From Halochromatium roseum (lineage in GTDB: Bacteria; Pseudomonadota; Gammaproteobacteria; Chromatiales; Chromatiaceae): DNA of 64,000 nt. The notes beneath the pieces were generated by a model. That model was not told the DNA's origin. It was given only the letters and a program-made list of their open reading frames with translations, and did no database searches. A program made the translations under genes and the position numbers. Positions within the stretch are counted from its first letter, which is position 1. Every line of letters begins with the position of its first letter. Below are positions 1 through 8,705 of the stretch, piece after piece. The stretch lies in the NCBI RefSeq assembly GCF_016653315.1, contig NZ_NHSH01000049.1, forward strand, positions 1-64,000. The letters are read 5' to 3'.

Positions 1-178
1 CCATTCAATTATTAATAGGGTCGAATTATAACTTTTCAAGGTTAAGCTGTTGTTTTGAAAAAGCTTACTGAAAGAATGCTCGTCAGGTTACTGAAAAATA
101 AAAAAATATTATTTAGTCACAAGTCTAGTTTGATCGGCGTCAGAGGCCGGACGAGTGAGCGTTGATAGGTGGCAGGTG
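1..178. promoter_or_regulatory. AT-rich upstream region
   Basis: The first 120 bases are strongly AT-rich (runs of A and T around 95-115) compared with the GC-rich remainder of the window. The octamer-like string ttactgaaa occurs twice, near 65 and 91. The region probably carries the promoter of the plus-strand gene that follows, but no clear -35/-10 pair could be chosen. No credible gene is seen here. Confidence 0.35.
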
Positions 179-1477
179 ATGCAGTGGCAGTGGCCGTTGT
201 ATCAAGAGTATTTGTCAGCGAGCGTGCTTGCACGCAATCGAGTTCACCCAAGATCTGACTCGATAGCGGCGACTGAGCCGGCGAGTCCCATCCCGATCGC
301 GCCGCCCTCGCTGCTCGGGCTAGCACGGGGGTCTTTCGTCGAGTGGCGCTACTTTGCGGTGCTATCGCCGGCGTTTCACGGCATCGTCGGCTTGGCGCTG
401 GTGAATCCCGAGCGTCGCTTTCAGCGCATCGCTGAGGGTGGCCTGCTGTTGATTATTGCTGGCGTCGTGGATCGTCCGCGGCTGCCGTGCTCGGTTGCCG
501 CGGCTAACGAGAGCGGCCCTCTGTTTGGTGGCGAGACGGCGGAGCTGTGCTGGATGCATCTGTTTGCGCCTGAGGCCTGCGCCTTCGATCCGTCCGGACC
601 AGACTCGCCTCGGGTTAGCGTGCGCGCAGGCGACGCCCGCTGCTGTCTCGAGCTCCGCCAAACCAGTGGCGCGGAGGCATCGCTCGTCGTCGAGTCGGGG
701 CAGGGACTCAAGCTGCGCCTTTCGCATGTTGGTGTGCAAGGAGCGGCCTTGCCTAATGCGGTCGATACGCGTCTTGATGGCTGGCTTGGCCGGGCCTTGA
801 GCGCGCATTGGCGGGTTCAATGCCCATCGCCGATGGCCTGGTCCGAGGGCGAGCTGATGCTCGAGCCCGGCTTTCTAGACGGATGTGCCGAGGCGCCAGG
901 CGGCAGCAATCCCTGCTACGCATCGGCCGCATTGCGGGCGCGTGTTGCGTCTGGCGCGCAGGCGGTGACTTGGCAGGCCGCGAGCGGCTATGCCGAGCAT
1001 AGCTTCGGGATTCGGCCGTTGCCGTTGCAGGGCTGGGACTTTTTGTTTGTGCCCAAGCCGGAGACGAGCGAGGCACTGGTGCTGCAGACCTATCCTGGCA
1101 GCCAGGCGCTACGCTATGTCGAGGTCTGTTGGCAGCAGGATGGGGCGCTGCGGCAGCGGCGTTTTCCGGCGGAGAGTCTTCGGCTAGACTGGTCCGAGCG
1201 GGTTTACGATCCGGTACTCGGTGTGCAACGGCCGTTGCGGCGACGGATCGAGGCGGCGGCTGGCGGACTGCGGCTAAGCCTTGATAACCGTGTGCTGCAT
1301 CGGATGCCATTGCTGCGCCCGCAGCGGCTGGCGGTGCGGCATTTCTTTATCAGCGAGGAGATCGGTATCGCTGATTGGTGCTTGAGCGATGATTCCGGCC
1401 GCGTGCTGGTCGAGGTGCAAGGTCAGCCCTGCGGTGGTGAGCTTGCGCATCGTCGTCTCAGGGTGCCGCGGTGTTAG
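179..1477 (+). CDS. Unrecognised protein, possibly CrtC/lipocalin-like
   Basis: A protein of about 432 residues that I cannot assign with confidence. No signal peptide or membrane segment is evident. The C-terminal half has a conserved-looking core (SGYAEHSFGIRPLPLQGWDF, near residue 275) followed by a beta-rich stretch ending in a basic tail. The pattern of a GY-x-E/D-x-x-x-G motif followed by a W-rich strand recalls CrtC/AttH-type lipocalin-like proteins such as carotenoid 1,2-hydratase; this is inference from pattern only. The ATG at 179 is preferred because aggtgg lies just upstream; a GTG at 155 is the in-frame alternative. The stop codon abuts a copy of dispersed repeat A, and mreB follows on the same strand about 130 bases later. 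Confidence 0.5.
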   Translation: MQWQWPLYQEYLSASVLARNRVHPRSDSIAATEPASPIPIAPPSLLGLARGSFVEWRYFAVLSPAFHGIVGLALVNPERRFQRIAEGGLLLIIAGVVDRPRLPCSVAAANESGPLFGGETAELCWMHLFAPEACAFDPSGPDSPRVSVRAGDARCCLELRQTSGAEASLVVESGQGLKLRLSHVGVQGAALPNAVDTRLDGWLGRALSAHWRVQCPSPMAWSEGELMLEPGFLDGCAEAPGGSNPCYASAALRARVASGAQAVTWQAASGYAEHSFGIRPLPLQGWDFLFVPKPETSEALVLQTYPGSQALRYVEVCWQQDGALRQRRFPAESLRLDWSERVYDPVLGVQRPLRRRIEAAAGGLRLSLDNRVLHRMPLLRPQRLAVRHFFISEEIGIADWCLSDDSGRVLVEVQGQPCGGELAHRRLRVPRC

Positions 1478-1535
1478 CGTAAATTTCATGCGATTCATCT
1501 GCCGGAGTGGCGCCGCGCCATGGGTGCGCGTTAGG
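1478..1535. repeat. Dispersed repeat A, copy 1
   Basis: An approximately 55-base element immediately after a stop codon. It contains the core gcgattcatctgccggagtg followed by ggcgccgcgcc, a GC palindrome able to form a small hairpin, and ends in gcgttag. Similar copies occur at 14160-14275 (two), 17396-17502 (two) and 52542-52601. It sits between two genes of the same strand. Confidence 0.75.
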
Positions 1536-1608
1536 GCGATGATGCTTGTCAGGCCGATGATTCTAGGGGGCGCTAGGGTAGTGTTCCCTGCTGTTGAGGA
1601 AACGTTTG

Positions 1609-2655
1609 ATGTTGTTGAGGCGCTTTCGAGGACTCTTTTCCAACGATTTGGCGATCGACCTGGGAACGGCGAATACGGTGATCTATACCCGTGGGCAAGG
1701 GATTGTGCTGAACGAGCCCTCGGTGGTCGCGATTCGTCAGGATAGCGCGACTGGTCGCAAGATGCTGGTCGCAGTCGGGGCTGAGGCAAAGCGGATGCTC
1801 GGGCGAACACCGCAGAATCTGACCGCGATCCGGCCGATGAAGGACGGCGTGATCGCTGACTTCACCATCACCGAGAAGATGCTGCAGTTTTTTCTGCAAA
1901 AGGTGCACGAGTCGTCGATGATTCGTCCCAGCCCGCGTGTGCTGATCTCCGTGCCCTGCGGCTCGACTCAGGTTGAGCGACGCGCGATCAAGGAGCTGGC
2001 GATCGGGGCGGGTGCACGTGAGGTCTATCTGATTGACGAGTTGATGGCGGCGGCGGTCGGCGCCGAGCTGCCTGTGCATGAGCCGCGCGGCTCGATGGTG
2101 TTGGACATTGGCGGCGGAACCTCGGAGGTTGCGGTCATTTCATTGAATGGGATTGTGTTCTCCCAGTCAGTTCGAATTGGCGGTGACAATTTTAACGACG
2201 TCATCATCAGTTATGTGCGCCGCCATTTCGGCAGCGTCATCGGCCAGGCGGTAGCCGAGCACATCAAGCACAGTATTGGATCAGCCTTTCCGAGCAGCGA
2301 GGTTAATGAGGTCGAGGTCAAGGGTCGTAATCTCACTGAGGGTATGCCGCGCAGCTTCACGCTCAATAGCCAACAAGTCCTGGACGCTTTGCAGGAGCTG
2401 CTGATGGGGATTGTGATGGTGGTTAAACAGGCGCTCGAACAGACGCCGCCGGAGCTGGGGGCGGATGTTGCCGGGCGCGGCATTGTCATCACGGGTGGCG
2501 GCGCGCTCCTGCGCGATATCGATCGCCTGATTGCCGAGGAGACCTGTCTGCCAGTGGTGGTTGCGGAAGATCCGCTCACCTGCGTGGCGCGTGGTGGAGG
2601 CAAGGTGCTCGAGCAGATCGATCGGCGCGGCATCGATCTCCTGAGTCGTGAGTAG
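1609..2655 (+). CDS. mreB: Rod shape-determining protein MreB
   Basis: Bacterial actin that polymerises under the membrane and guides lateral cell-wall synthesis. At 348 residues it has the usual MreB length. Visible motifs are the phosphate 1 loop AIDLGTANT near residue 15, the phosphate 2 loop [12 protein letters not shown] near 165 and the adenosine motif ITGGGALL near 295. The ATG at 1609 is chosen because gagga at 1596-1600 is well spaced; a TTG at 1594 is also in frame. MreB is normally followed by mreC and mreD; here the next sequence is a remnant of a Uma2 gene and then pepSY, so this copy stands alone. Confidence 0.95.
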   Translation: MLLRRFRGLFSNDLAIDLGTANTVIYTRGQGIVLNEPSVVAIRQDSATGRKMLVAVGAEAKRMLGRTPQNLTAIRPMKDGVIADFTITEKMLQFFLQKVHESSMIRPSPRVLISVPCGSTQVERRAIKELAIGAGAREVYLIDELMAAAVGAELPVHEPRGSMVLDIGGGTSEVAVISLNGIVFSQSVRIGGDNFNDVIISYVRRHFGSVIGQAVAEHIKHSIGSAFPSSEVNEVEVKGRNLTEGMPRSFTLNSQQVLDALQELLMGIVMVVKQALEQTPPELGADVAGRGIVITGGGALLRDIDRLIAEETCLPVVVAEDPLTCVARGGGKVLEQIDRRGIDLLSRE

Positions 2656-2698
2656 CACGGGTGATAGTGGTGATCCGTGCGCAGTGGCGAAGCGATCT

Positions 2699-2773
2699 TT
2701 CAGAACGGTTGCCATGTGGTTGCTTCGGCTGAGAGCTTTGAGTGATGACTCACTGCATTATAGATCGGTCGCG
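2699..2773 (-). pseudogene. Remnant of a Uma2 gene 5' end and its upstream region
   Basis: This stretch matches 8459-8533, the start codon and upstream region of the intact Uma2 gene at 7893-8474, over about 75 bases with scattered mismatches. It retains the reverse-strand ATG (2713-2715), the first codons (MATVL) and the flanking upstream sequence, but the reading frame then runs into the 3' end of mreB. It is read as the surviving end of a lost Uma2 gene between mreB and the PepSY gene. Confidence 0.65.
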
Positions 2774-2902
2774 CTGGCGGCCAGAAAACCGCTTCAGCTC
2801 GATACCCTCATACCCTCGTCAACCTGTCAGCCTTTCGTCAGCTCGGTTGATGCAGACTTTGGCTCCACAGTCAGCCCCCACGAGCTATCGAGGAATCCCG
2901 CC

Positions 2903-3238
2903 ATGTCTCAACGCCCGATTATCACCACCGCCGCGACCTTCCTTTCTAGCAGCCTGCTGTTTGGCTCGCTGCTTGTTGGCGCTAACGCCCAGGCCAGCCC
3001 TAAGGATCATGATCAAGCGAGGACTGCACTCGAAGCCGGCCAGATTCTCCCCGTCACCGAGATCCTGACCAAGGTCAGCGCCGAGGTCCCTGGTGATGTG
3101 GTCGAGATCGAACTCGAGCAGGAGCGCGGGCGTTGGGTCTATGAGCTGAAGATCATTGCCCCCGATGGCCGCCTGCTCGAAGTCGAGATGGATGCTAGCG
3201 ATGCGAGTCTGATCGAGGTCGAACAGGAACATCGCTAA
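2903..3238 (+). CDS. Periplasmic PepSY-domain protein
   Basis: A 111-residue exported protein. Residues 1 to about 31 form a signal peptide with a hydrophobic core and the cleavage-like end ANAQA. The remainder matches the PepSY pattern: a leading helix (ILPVTEILTKV) and then paired strands (GDVVEIELEQERGRWVYELK and the DGRLLEVEMDA strand). Small PepSY proteins of this type are commonly encoded just upstream of an OmpR-type two-component system and cytochrome b561, as here. A role in ligand sensing or in restraining the signalling system is inference. An aggaa ribosome-binding site lies at 2891-2895, and the response regulator begins 14 bases downstream. Confidence 0.85.
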   Translation: MSQRPIITTAATFLSSSLLFGSLLVGANAQASPKDHDQARTALEAGQILPVTEILTKVSAEVPGDVVEIELEQERGRWVYELKIIAPDGRLLEVEMDASDASLIEVEQEHR

Positions 3239-3252
3239 CGGCAGGCCAACCC

Positions 3253-3909
3253 ATGCGTATCCTCTTGGTCGAAGACGATGACCGCCTCGCGGTCGGTCTC
3301 GGTGCGGCACTGGACGCGGCCGGCTTCGTCAGCGAACGTGTCAGCGACGGCGAGGAGGCCTGGTTTCGCGGCGATACCGAGCACTGGTCGGCGGTGATCC
3401 TCGACCTTGGGCTGCCGCGCATGGATGGACTCTCGGTGCTGCGGCGCTGGCGCGGTGCTGGTCAGCGCTTCCCGGTGCTGATCCTGACCGCCCGCGGCGA
3501 CTGGCAGGAGCGGGTCGAAGGCATCGACGCCGGCGCCGATGACTACCTGCCGAAGCCGTTCCAGATGGAAGAACTGCTGGCGCGGTTGCGCGCCTTGGTG
3601 CGCCGTTCGGCCGGCCAGGCCTCGTCGCTGCTCGAGATCGGTGGTCTGCGCCTGGATACCCGGCGGATGCAGGTCAGTCGCGATGGGGTGCCGGTGCATC
3701 TCTCGCCACAAGAATACCGGCTGGTCGCCTACTTGATGCAGCATGCCGGACGGGTGATCTCCCAGCTGGAACTGACCGAACAGCTCTACGCGCAGGATTT
3801 TGAGCGTGAATCCAATGCGGTCGAGGTCTTGGTTGGCCGGGTGCGGCGCAAGCTCGGCGGCGAACTGATCCAGACCCAGCGTGGCTTTGGGTATCTGATC
3901 GAGCCATGA
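3253..3909 (+). CDS. OmpR/PhoB-family response regulator
   Basis: A 218-residue DNA-binding response regulator. The receiver domain (residues 1 to about 115) has the acidic pair EDDD near residue 8, the phospho-acceptor Asp in ILDLGLPRMDGL near residue 51, the Thr in LTAR and the Lys in PKPF. The C-terminal winged-helix effector domain (about 125-215) contains LSPQEYRLVAYL and a recognition region with VEVLVGRVRRKL. It overlaps the sensor kinase start by 4 bases, so the two are translationally coupled. With the upstream PepSY gene and downstream cytochrome b561 it resembles QseB/PmrA-like systems, but its target genes cannot be read from sequence. Confidence 0.93.
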   Translation: MRILLVEDDDRLAVGLGAALDAAGFVSERVSDGEEAWFRGDTEHWSAVILDLGLPRMDGLSVLRRWRGAGQRFPVLILTARGDWQERVEGIDAGADDYLPKPFQMEELLARLRALVRRSAGQASSLLEIGGLRLDTRRMQVSRDGVPVHLSPQEYRLVAYLMQHAGRVISQLELTEQLYAQDFERESNAVEVLVGRVRRKLGGELIQTQRGFGYLIEP

Positions 3910-5324
3910 CCCGCCGTTCCCTGCGCGCTCGACTCGGGCTGGCGGCCGCGATCTCCATAACCTTGGCCCTGCTGGTCGCCGCCGCTGGTCTGGTCGCGCT
4001 GTTCGAGCGTCATGTCGAGCGGCGCATCGGCGCTGAGCTCAAGGCCCAGCTGGATCAGCTGGCGGCCAGCATTCAGATCAGTGCAGAAGGGCAGCTGGAG
4101 GTTGTTCCAGCACCGGTCGATCCGCGCTTCGAGCATCCGCTTGGCGGGCTCTACTGGCAGATCGATGACGACACCGCGCCCGAGCGCCGCCAGTTCGGTA
4201 TCGCCCGCTCTCGGTCGCTCTGGGACAGCCTGCTGCGCTTGCCGCTGGATGAACCCGAGCCCGGCACCGTCCATGCTCACCGGCTTGCGGGCCCCAATGG
4301 TGGGCCGAATGGCCAGGCGGTGCTGGTGCGCGAGCGTTTGATCCTGCTCGAGCACGACAGTGGCCGTCGCCGGCTGCGGCTGATCACGGCCATCGATGCC
4401 GATGAGCTGAGCCGCGCGCGTAATGCATTCGCCGCCGACATCTTGCCTTATCTGGCACTACTGGCCTTGCTGCTCGGGCTGGCCACCCTGGCCCAGATCC
4501 GCGCCGGCTTAGCGCCGCTCGAGACCCTACGTCGTGGCGTGGGCGCGGTGCGCTCGGGCGATGAGCAGCGGCTCGCCGATACCTATCCAGATGAGGTCAT
4601 GCCCTTGGTCAGCGAGGTCAATGCGCTGCTCGCCGCGCGCGAGCAAGCGGTCGAGCGCGCCCGCGCCTGGACCGCTGATCTGGCGCATGGCCTGAAGACC
4701 CCGCTCGCGGCCTTGAGCGCCGATGCCGAACGGCTGCGCATCGAGGGCAACCAGGCACTCGCTCGCGATCTGGACCAGCTCGCCGAGGCGATGCGTCGCC
4801 GCGTCGATCGCGAGCTGATCCGCGCCCGCTTGCGCTCGGGCACCGCCAGCCATCAGGCCCAGGCCGAGGTTAGGGACGCCATCGAGCGCCTGCTGCGCAC
4901 CCTGCGCCGCACGCCCTTCGGCGAGCGGATCGACTGGTCGGTGGATGCTCCGCAGCCGGCACTGGCTGCGCTGATGCCCGGCGATCTGTTGGAACTGCTC
5001 GGTAACCTGCTCGAGAACGCCGCGCACTGGGCGGCGGCGCGGGTCGAGATCCAGGTGCAGAGCGCTGATCCGATCCAGATCCGGATTAGCGATGATGGCC
5101 CCGGTGTGCCGGCCGCTGAATGGCCTCGGCTCGGCGAGCGCGGTCTGCGGCTGGACCAACGCACCGAGGGCAGCGGACTCGGACTCGCCATCGTGCGCGA
5201 TGTGGTCGATGCCTACGGCGGCAGCTTGGCGTTCGGGAGCGCTGCGATTGGCGGGCTTGAGGTGCGGCTCAGTCTGCCGGCCGCCTCAGCAAGCATGCGC
5301 GACCAGAACCTGACCGTTCGCTGA
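3906..5324 (+). CDS. Sensor histidine kinase of the two-component pair
   Basis: A 472-residue membrane histidine kinase. It has an N-terminal membrane helix (about 14-36), a periplasmic sensor region (about 40-160), a second helix (about 175-200, LPYLALLALLLGLATL), a HAMP-like linker, the phospho-acceptor His in TADLAHGLKTPLAAL (near 262) and an ATPase domain with an N box (LLGNLLENAAHWA), G1 box (ISDDGPGVP) and G2 box (GSGLGLAIV). The H-G-L-K-T-P form of the H box is found in PhoQ-like kinases. It is coupled to the preceding regulator by a 4-base overlap. Confidence 0.93.
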   Translation: MTRRSLRARLGLAAAISITLALLVAAAGLVALFERHVERRIGAELKAQLDQLAASIQISAEGQLEVVPAPVDPRFEHPLGGLYWQIDDDTAPERRQFGIARSRSLWDSLLRLPLDEPEPGTVHAHRLAGPNGGPNGQAVLVRERLILLEHDSGRRRLRLITAIDADELSRARNAFAADILPYLALLALLLGLATLAQIRAGLAPLETLRRGVGAVRSGDEQRLADTYPDEVMPLVSEVNALLAAREQAVERARAWTADLAHGLKTPLAALSADAERLRIEGNQALARDLDQLAEAMRRRVDRELIRARLRSGTASHQAQAEVRDAIERLLRTLRRTPFGERIDWSVDAPQPALAALMPGDLLELLGNLLENAAHWAAARVEIQVQSADPIQIRISDDGPGVPAAEWPRLGERGLRLDQRTEGSGLGLAIVRDVVDAYGGSLAFGSAAIGGLEVRLSLPAASASMRDQNLTVR

Positions 5325-5426
5325 CAGTGGCGTGCAGGGTTCGGTCAGCGTCACCTCGTTAACCTGCTCCCAAGGTCGCGACCCATCGTGACCGACTGAC
5401 CAACCGTCCATCAGGGGAGCCAACCA

Positions 5427-6053
5427 ATGACGACGCAGACTGCAGTCCAGCCCGGGGCCGATTCACTCAAAACCGACACAGCCACCCCCAGCACGCGGGT
5501 CCGCGTCTGGGACCCGCTGGTCCGCATCTTCCACTGGTCGCTGGCGGCTGGCTTCGCGACCGCCTTCATCGTCGAGGACGACCTGCTCGGCGTCCATGTT
5601 TGGGCTGGCTACCTGGTGCTGATCCTGATCGCCATCCGTCTGGTCTGGGGTGTCATCGGCACCGAGCATGCCCGGTTCGGCGACTTCGTGCGCGGACCTG
5701 GTCAGGTTTTGGCCTATATCAAGGATGCCCTGCGGTTTCGCGCTCCGCGTTACCTCGGCCACAACCCCGCCGGCGGGGCGATGGTGATCGCCTTGCTGCT
5801 ATCGGTGGCCGCGACCGGGTTGACCGGGATGGCGCTCTATGGCGCCGAGGAGTTCTCGGGGCCGCTGGCGGGGCTGATGAGCGGGCTGCCGGCCGCCTCG
5901 GGTGAGGTGTTGGAAGAGGCCCACGAACTGCTGGCCAATTTCACGCTGGCCCTGATCGTGCTGCACATCCTTGGCGTGGTCTTCTCCAGCCTATCGCATC
6001 GAGAAAACCTCATCGGCTCGATGATCAGCGGCTTCAAGCGGAGGGGAGGTTGA
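5427..6053 (+). CDS. Cytochrome b561 family membrane protein
   Basis: A 208-residue diheme b-type cytochrome with four predicted membrane helices. Likely haem-ligating histidines are in RIFHWSL, LGVHVWAGY, the LGHNPAGGA loop and IVLHILGVV. Such proteins pass electrons between the membrane quinone pool and small c-type haem proteins. The position downstream of PepSY and a two-component system suggests that its expression is controlled by them. The stop codon overlaps a downstream ATG (TGATGA arrangement), so another cotranslated gene originally followed; that gene is now disrupted. Confidence 0.9.
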   Translation: MTTQTAVQPGADSLKTDTATPSTRVRVWDPLVRIFHWSLAAGFATAFIVEDDLLGVHVWAGYLVLILIAIRLVWGVIGTEHARFGDFVRGPGQVLAYIKDALRFRAPRYLGHNPAGGAMVIALLLSVAATGLTGMALYGAEEFSGPLAGLMSGLPAASGEVLEEAHELLANFTLALIVLHILGVVFSSLSHRENLIGSMISGFKRRGG

Positions 6054-6295
6054 TGAACGCACCGAGCGCCATCGTTCTGATCGCCATGAGCGGGCTTGCG
6101 CTCCCTAGCGTCCTGCTCGCTGCCGATCCGGCGTCAGACGAGTCGGCGCCGATTACCCGCGCAGCGCCTCGGTCGCCTTCACTGCCTCCGGTAAAAACGT
6201 CGAACTTGAACCTGAGCAAGCGCAGGGCGTTGAGCCCGTTGCCAAGGTGTCGAGTTAAGGCCGAAGCCGAAGCCCAAGCCCAAGCCCAAGCCTGA
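6053..6295 (+). pseudogene. Truncated or frameshifted exported protein
   Basis: The ATG overlaps the cytochrome b561 stop, and the first 23 residues look like a signal peptide (ending LPSVLLAADPA). After about 33 residues the reading frame becomes low-quality (SPSLPPVKTS...) and runs into a tandem hexamer repeat. Another frame, from 6151, reads DYPRSASVAFTASGKNVELE and continues to a TAA near 6256, which looks more protein-like and suggests a frameshift near 6145. In this gene order a small c-type cytochrome or second PepSY-like protein would be expected, but no CxxCH motif survives. The end was probably replaced when the adjacent ATPase unit arrived. Confidence 0.5.
6265..6292. repeat. Tandem AGCCCA hexamer repeat, short array
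   Basis: One AGCCGA and three AGCCCA units are followed by agcctgatctggccctttca, which runs into the 3' end of the first ATPase gene. The same junction, with seven units, occurs at the 3' end of the second ATPase copy (9541 onward). The shared repeat and downstream bases mark one edge of the duplicated segment. Confidence 0.8.
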
Positions 6296-6305
6296 TCTGG
6301 CCCTT

Positions 6306-7877
6306 TCAGGCGCGCACCAAGACGATCCCCCGCCCTCCGGGACTCGTCATCTGCTCACTGCCGGTGCGCACCTCAATCGGTGGTTGTCCGCTGCGGCGAT
6401 CGAAGATCACCAGCCAGCGGCTGTCCAGCCCCAATCCCGCCAGATAGGTGTCGAGCTGTTTCAGCCCCTCGGCCAGCGGATCGGGGCGCCCATCGCGCCA
6501 GACCTTCAGCTCCATCCCTAGCGTCACCGCGCCATAGCGCAGGCACAGATCCATGCGACCAGAGCCGATGGCGTATTCACGCTCCAGCGTGCCACCGCCG
6601 TTGATGACCCGGTGCAGGAAGGCCATCAGTACCAGATGCGGGGCGATCTCGTGATAGGGGGCGCTGTTGAGCAAGGGCTCGCCGTGCTGGCGCCAGAAGG
6701 CGAGGAAGGCGTCGAGCAGCTGCTTGGGGTCGAGGCGGCCATCGGCCTTGAGCCAGGTCGGCGCGATCTGGGGTAGGGAGGCCTGCGGGGTGAAGGCCAA
6801 CATCCGTGGCAACAGCTCGCGATAAATCGGGTTCGCCACCCTGAGGCCACCGTCTTGCAGGCGCAGCAGGCCCAGATCGAGCAGATACTGGATGTCGTCA
6901 TCGGCCACATCACCGAGCGCGGTTCCCGCAAGCATCGGCTCGATCACGCGCCGCACACGCGGCTCTTGCAGCTTATGGGCGAGTTGATCGAGATGAGTCA
7001 CCCGCTCAAGGATCATCTGCTCCTTGGCCTGATCGATCAGCGCCCGGGTGATCGGTTGAGTGCGGTCGCGTCCGGCGGGCAACTCGAAGCAGGCGCGATC
7101 GGCCAGCGCATTGACCAACCAAGGCTGACCCTGGGTCAGCGTCCAAACCTGCTCCAGCGCCTCGGGGGTGAAGACCTGCCCAGTCTCTTGCGTGTGCTCC
7201 AGCAACAGGGTACGGGTCTCCTCGGCGCTGAAGTCGCCCAAGCGTAGGGACTTGGCCTTGATGTTGAAGGCGCTGCCGCCGGTGATCAGCTCGCGCTCGG
7301 AACGGGCCTGGATGCGGTAATCGCGCAGATCGCGCACACCGCAGAGCACGACCGTGTGCGGGAACGCCGTCGGGCGCTGCGGGTAGCCGGCGCGCAGTTG
7401 ACGCAGCAGGGAGAGCAGGGTGTCGCCGACCAGGGCGTCGACCTCATCCAAAAGCAATACGGCGGGGCGCGGATCGAGTCCGGTCCAGAATTCCAACAGC
7501 CGCGAGAGCCGATCCTCGGGCGCGAAGGTCGCACCCTCGCTGCGTTGCCATTGGTCAGAACGCGGGTCGTTCAGGTAGAGCCTGATCGAACGTCCGAGGA
7601 CGCTACAGATGGCGGCCATGCCGCGGGTGACATCCTCGCGCGCGGTCTGCGCCGCCTCAAGGTTGGCATAGACCGCTCGATAGCGCCCATCGCGATTCAG
7701 ATGCGCCATCAGCGCCAGCAGGCAGGAGGTCTTGCCGGTCTGGCGTGGGGCGTGGAGCAGGAAATATTTCTTTTGCTCGATCAGGGTGAGCACCTGGTCA
7801 AGATCCCAACGCGTCAGCGGTGGCAGGTTGTAATGGTCGTCGGGACGGATCGGGCCTTCGGTGTTGAAGAAGCGCAT
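6306..7877 (-). CDS. AAA-type ATPase with C-terminal PD-(D/E)XK nuclease-like domain, copy 1
   Basis: A 523-residue protein of unknown biological role. The N-terminal ATPase domain has a Walker A motif HAPRQTGKTS near residue 42 and Walker B VLLLDEVDAL near 142, followed by a sensor-like VVLCGVRDLRDYR. The middle looks helical. The C-terminal domain has the restriction-nuclease-like core GRMD(443) followed by E456-L-K458 in MELKVWRDG. Family knowledge predicts ATP-dependent nucleic-acid handling, but the substrate is not known. It lies 15 bases downstream of a Uma2 nuclease gene on the same strand, so they are likely cotranscribed. A nearly identical paralogue lies at 9600-11171; the two differ mainly between residues 73 and 140. 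Confidence 0.85.
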   Translation of the reverse strand: MRFFNTEGPIRPDDHYNLPPLTRWDLDQVLTLIEQKKYFLLHAPRQTGKTSCLLALMAHLNRDGRYRAVYANLEAAQTAREDVTRGMAAICSVLGRSIRLYLNDPRSDQWQRSEGATFAPEDRLSRLLEFWTGLDPRPAVLLLDEVDALVGDTLLSLLRQLRAGYPQRPTAFPHTVVLCGVRDLRDYRIQARSERELITGGSAFNIKAKSLRLGDFSAEETRTLLLEHTQETGQVFTPEALEQVWTLTQGQPWLVNALADRACFELPAGRDRTQPITRALIDQAKEQMILERVTHLDQLAHKLQEPRVRRVIEPMLAGTALGDVADDDIQYLLDLGLLRLQDGGLRVANPIYRELLPRMLAFTPQASLPQIAPTWLKADGRLDPKQLLDAFLAFWRQHGEPLLNSAPYHEIAPHLVLMAFLHRVINGGGTLEREYAIGSGRMDLCLRYGAVTLGMELKVWRDGRPDPLAEGLKQLDTYLAGLGLDSRWLVIFDRRSGQPPIEVRTGSEQMTSPGGRGIVLVRA

Positions 7878-7892
7878 GGGGTTCGTTCGGCC

Positions 7893-8474
7893 TCAGCCCG
7901 GCAGCAGGCCGGTATCGAGATAGATCTCGGCCAAGGGTAACGCGATGCCCAATCCCGACAGCTCGATCGAGTCACTGGCCTGCTCGAACAGTCGCGGCGT
8001 CCAGACCTCGCCTTGCTTGCGGTAATGGAGCACGGCGACCTCGCTGGAGTCGACCAGCAGGTAATCGGTCAGCGACTCGATCGTCTGGTATTGCATGAAC
8101 TTGGTGCCCTTGTCGTCCTGAGCCGTGCTGGGCGAGAGGATCTCGACGATGAGCACCGGGTTGAGCAGTGTGCGCAGGCCATTGATGGTGGTGTAGCGCG
8201 GATCGCAGGCGACCGTGACATCGGGATACAGGTACGGACTCCCCGCCTGGACCTTGACGCGTTGGTCGCTGGGGAAGGTCCGACAACCAGAACCGCGCAG
8301 CCCGGCGCGCAGTTCGCCGATGAGATTGGCGCAACAGAGATTGTGCTCTGGCTGGGCGCCGGTCATGCAGTAGACATCGCCGTTGCGCCACTCCCAACGC
8401 TCGCCCGCAGTCTCGGAATCCAAGGCGAAATAGTCGTCGAGGGGAACGAAGTGAGCGTTCAGAACGGTTGCCAT
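7893..8474 (-). CDS. Uma2-family PD-(D/E)XK nuclease-like protein
   Basis: A 193-residue protein of the Uma2 family (DUF820), a putative restriction-like nuclease fold of unknown function that is abundant in cyanobacteria and phototrophic bacteria. The active-site pattern is visible as YPDVTVACD followed by the VEILSPST strand and a conserved K in DDKGTKFMQYQ. The ATG at 8474 (MATVLNAHFVPLDDYF) is chosen because the longer frame adds an unconvincing 27-residue leader. The ATPase/nuclease gene follows after 15 bases. Its 5' end and upstream region are duplicated as a remnant at 2699-2773. Confidence 0.85.
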   Translation of the reverse strand: MATVLNAHFVPLDDYFALDSETAGERWEWRNGDVYCMTGAQPEHNLCCANLIGELRAGLRGSGCRTFPSDQRVKVQAGSPYLYPDVTVACDPRYTTINGLRTLLNPVLIVEILSPSTAQDDKGTKFMQYQTIESLTDYLLVDSSEVAVLHYRKQGEVWTPRLFEQASDSIELSGLGIALPLAEIYLDTGLLPG

Positions 8475-8586
8475 GGGGGTGCTTCCGCTGAGATCGTTTA
8501 GCGATGACGCACTGTAGTATAGATTGGTCAGGTTAGCAGTCGCTTCCGCAGCCATTCATCAGCGGTATCACCTATCGACTCTAAGT

Positions 8587-8664
8587 GACTGTCCAGAAAT
8601 TGCTTCCCGGTTTTGCAGCAATCGGTCGCAGCAGCGTCGGGAAGTAAAAGATGGACACTTCCTA
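8587..8664. repeat. Dispersed palindromic repeat B, full copy
   Basis: An approximately 78-base imperfect inverted repeat: actgtcca and cttcccg on the left are mirrored by cgggaag and tggacac on the right. Related full copies lie at 33851-33930 and 38247-38323, and a left-half copy at 31404-31434. The element lies between Uma2 and dsbB. A non-autonomous, REP- or MITE-like mobile sequence is inferred. Confidence 0.75.
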
Positions 8665-8705
8665 AGGGAATCAAGGGCTTGGCTCTGGTGTTGAGATTGG
8701 TCTCC

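Noticed and set aside
6050..6295. Intact small Ala/Gln-rich protein after cytochrome b561
   Set aside because: Only the signal peptide looks real; the rest is low-complexity and frameshifted, and its AQAQAQ end is encoded by the hexamer repeat.
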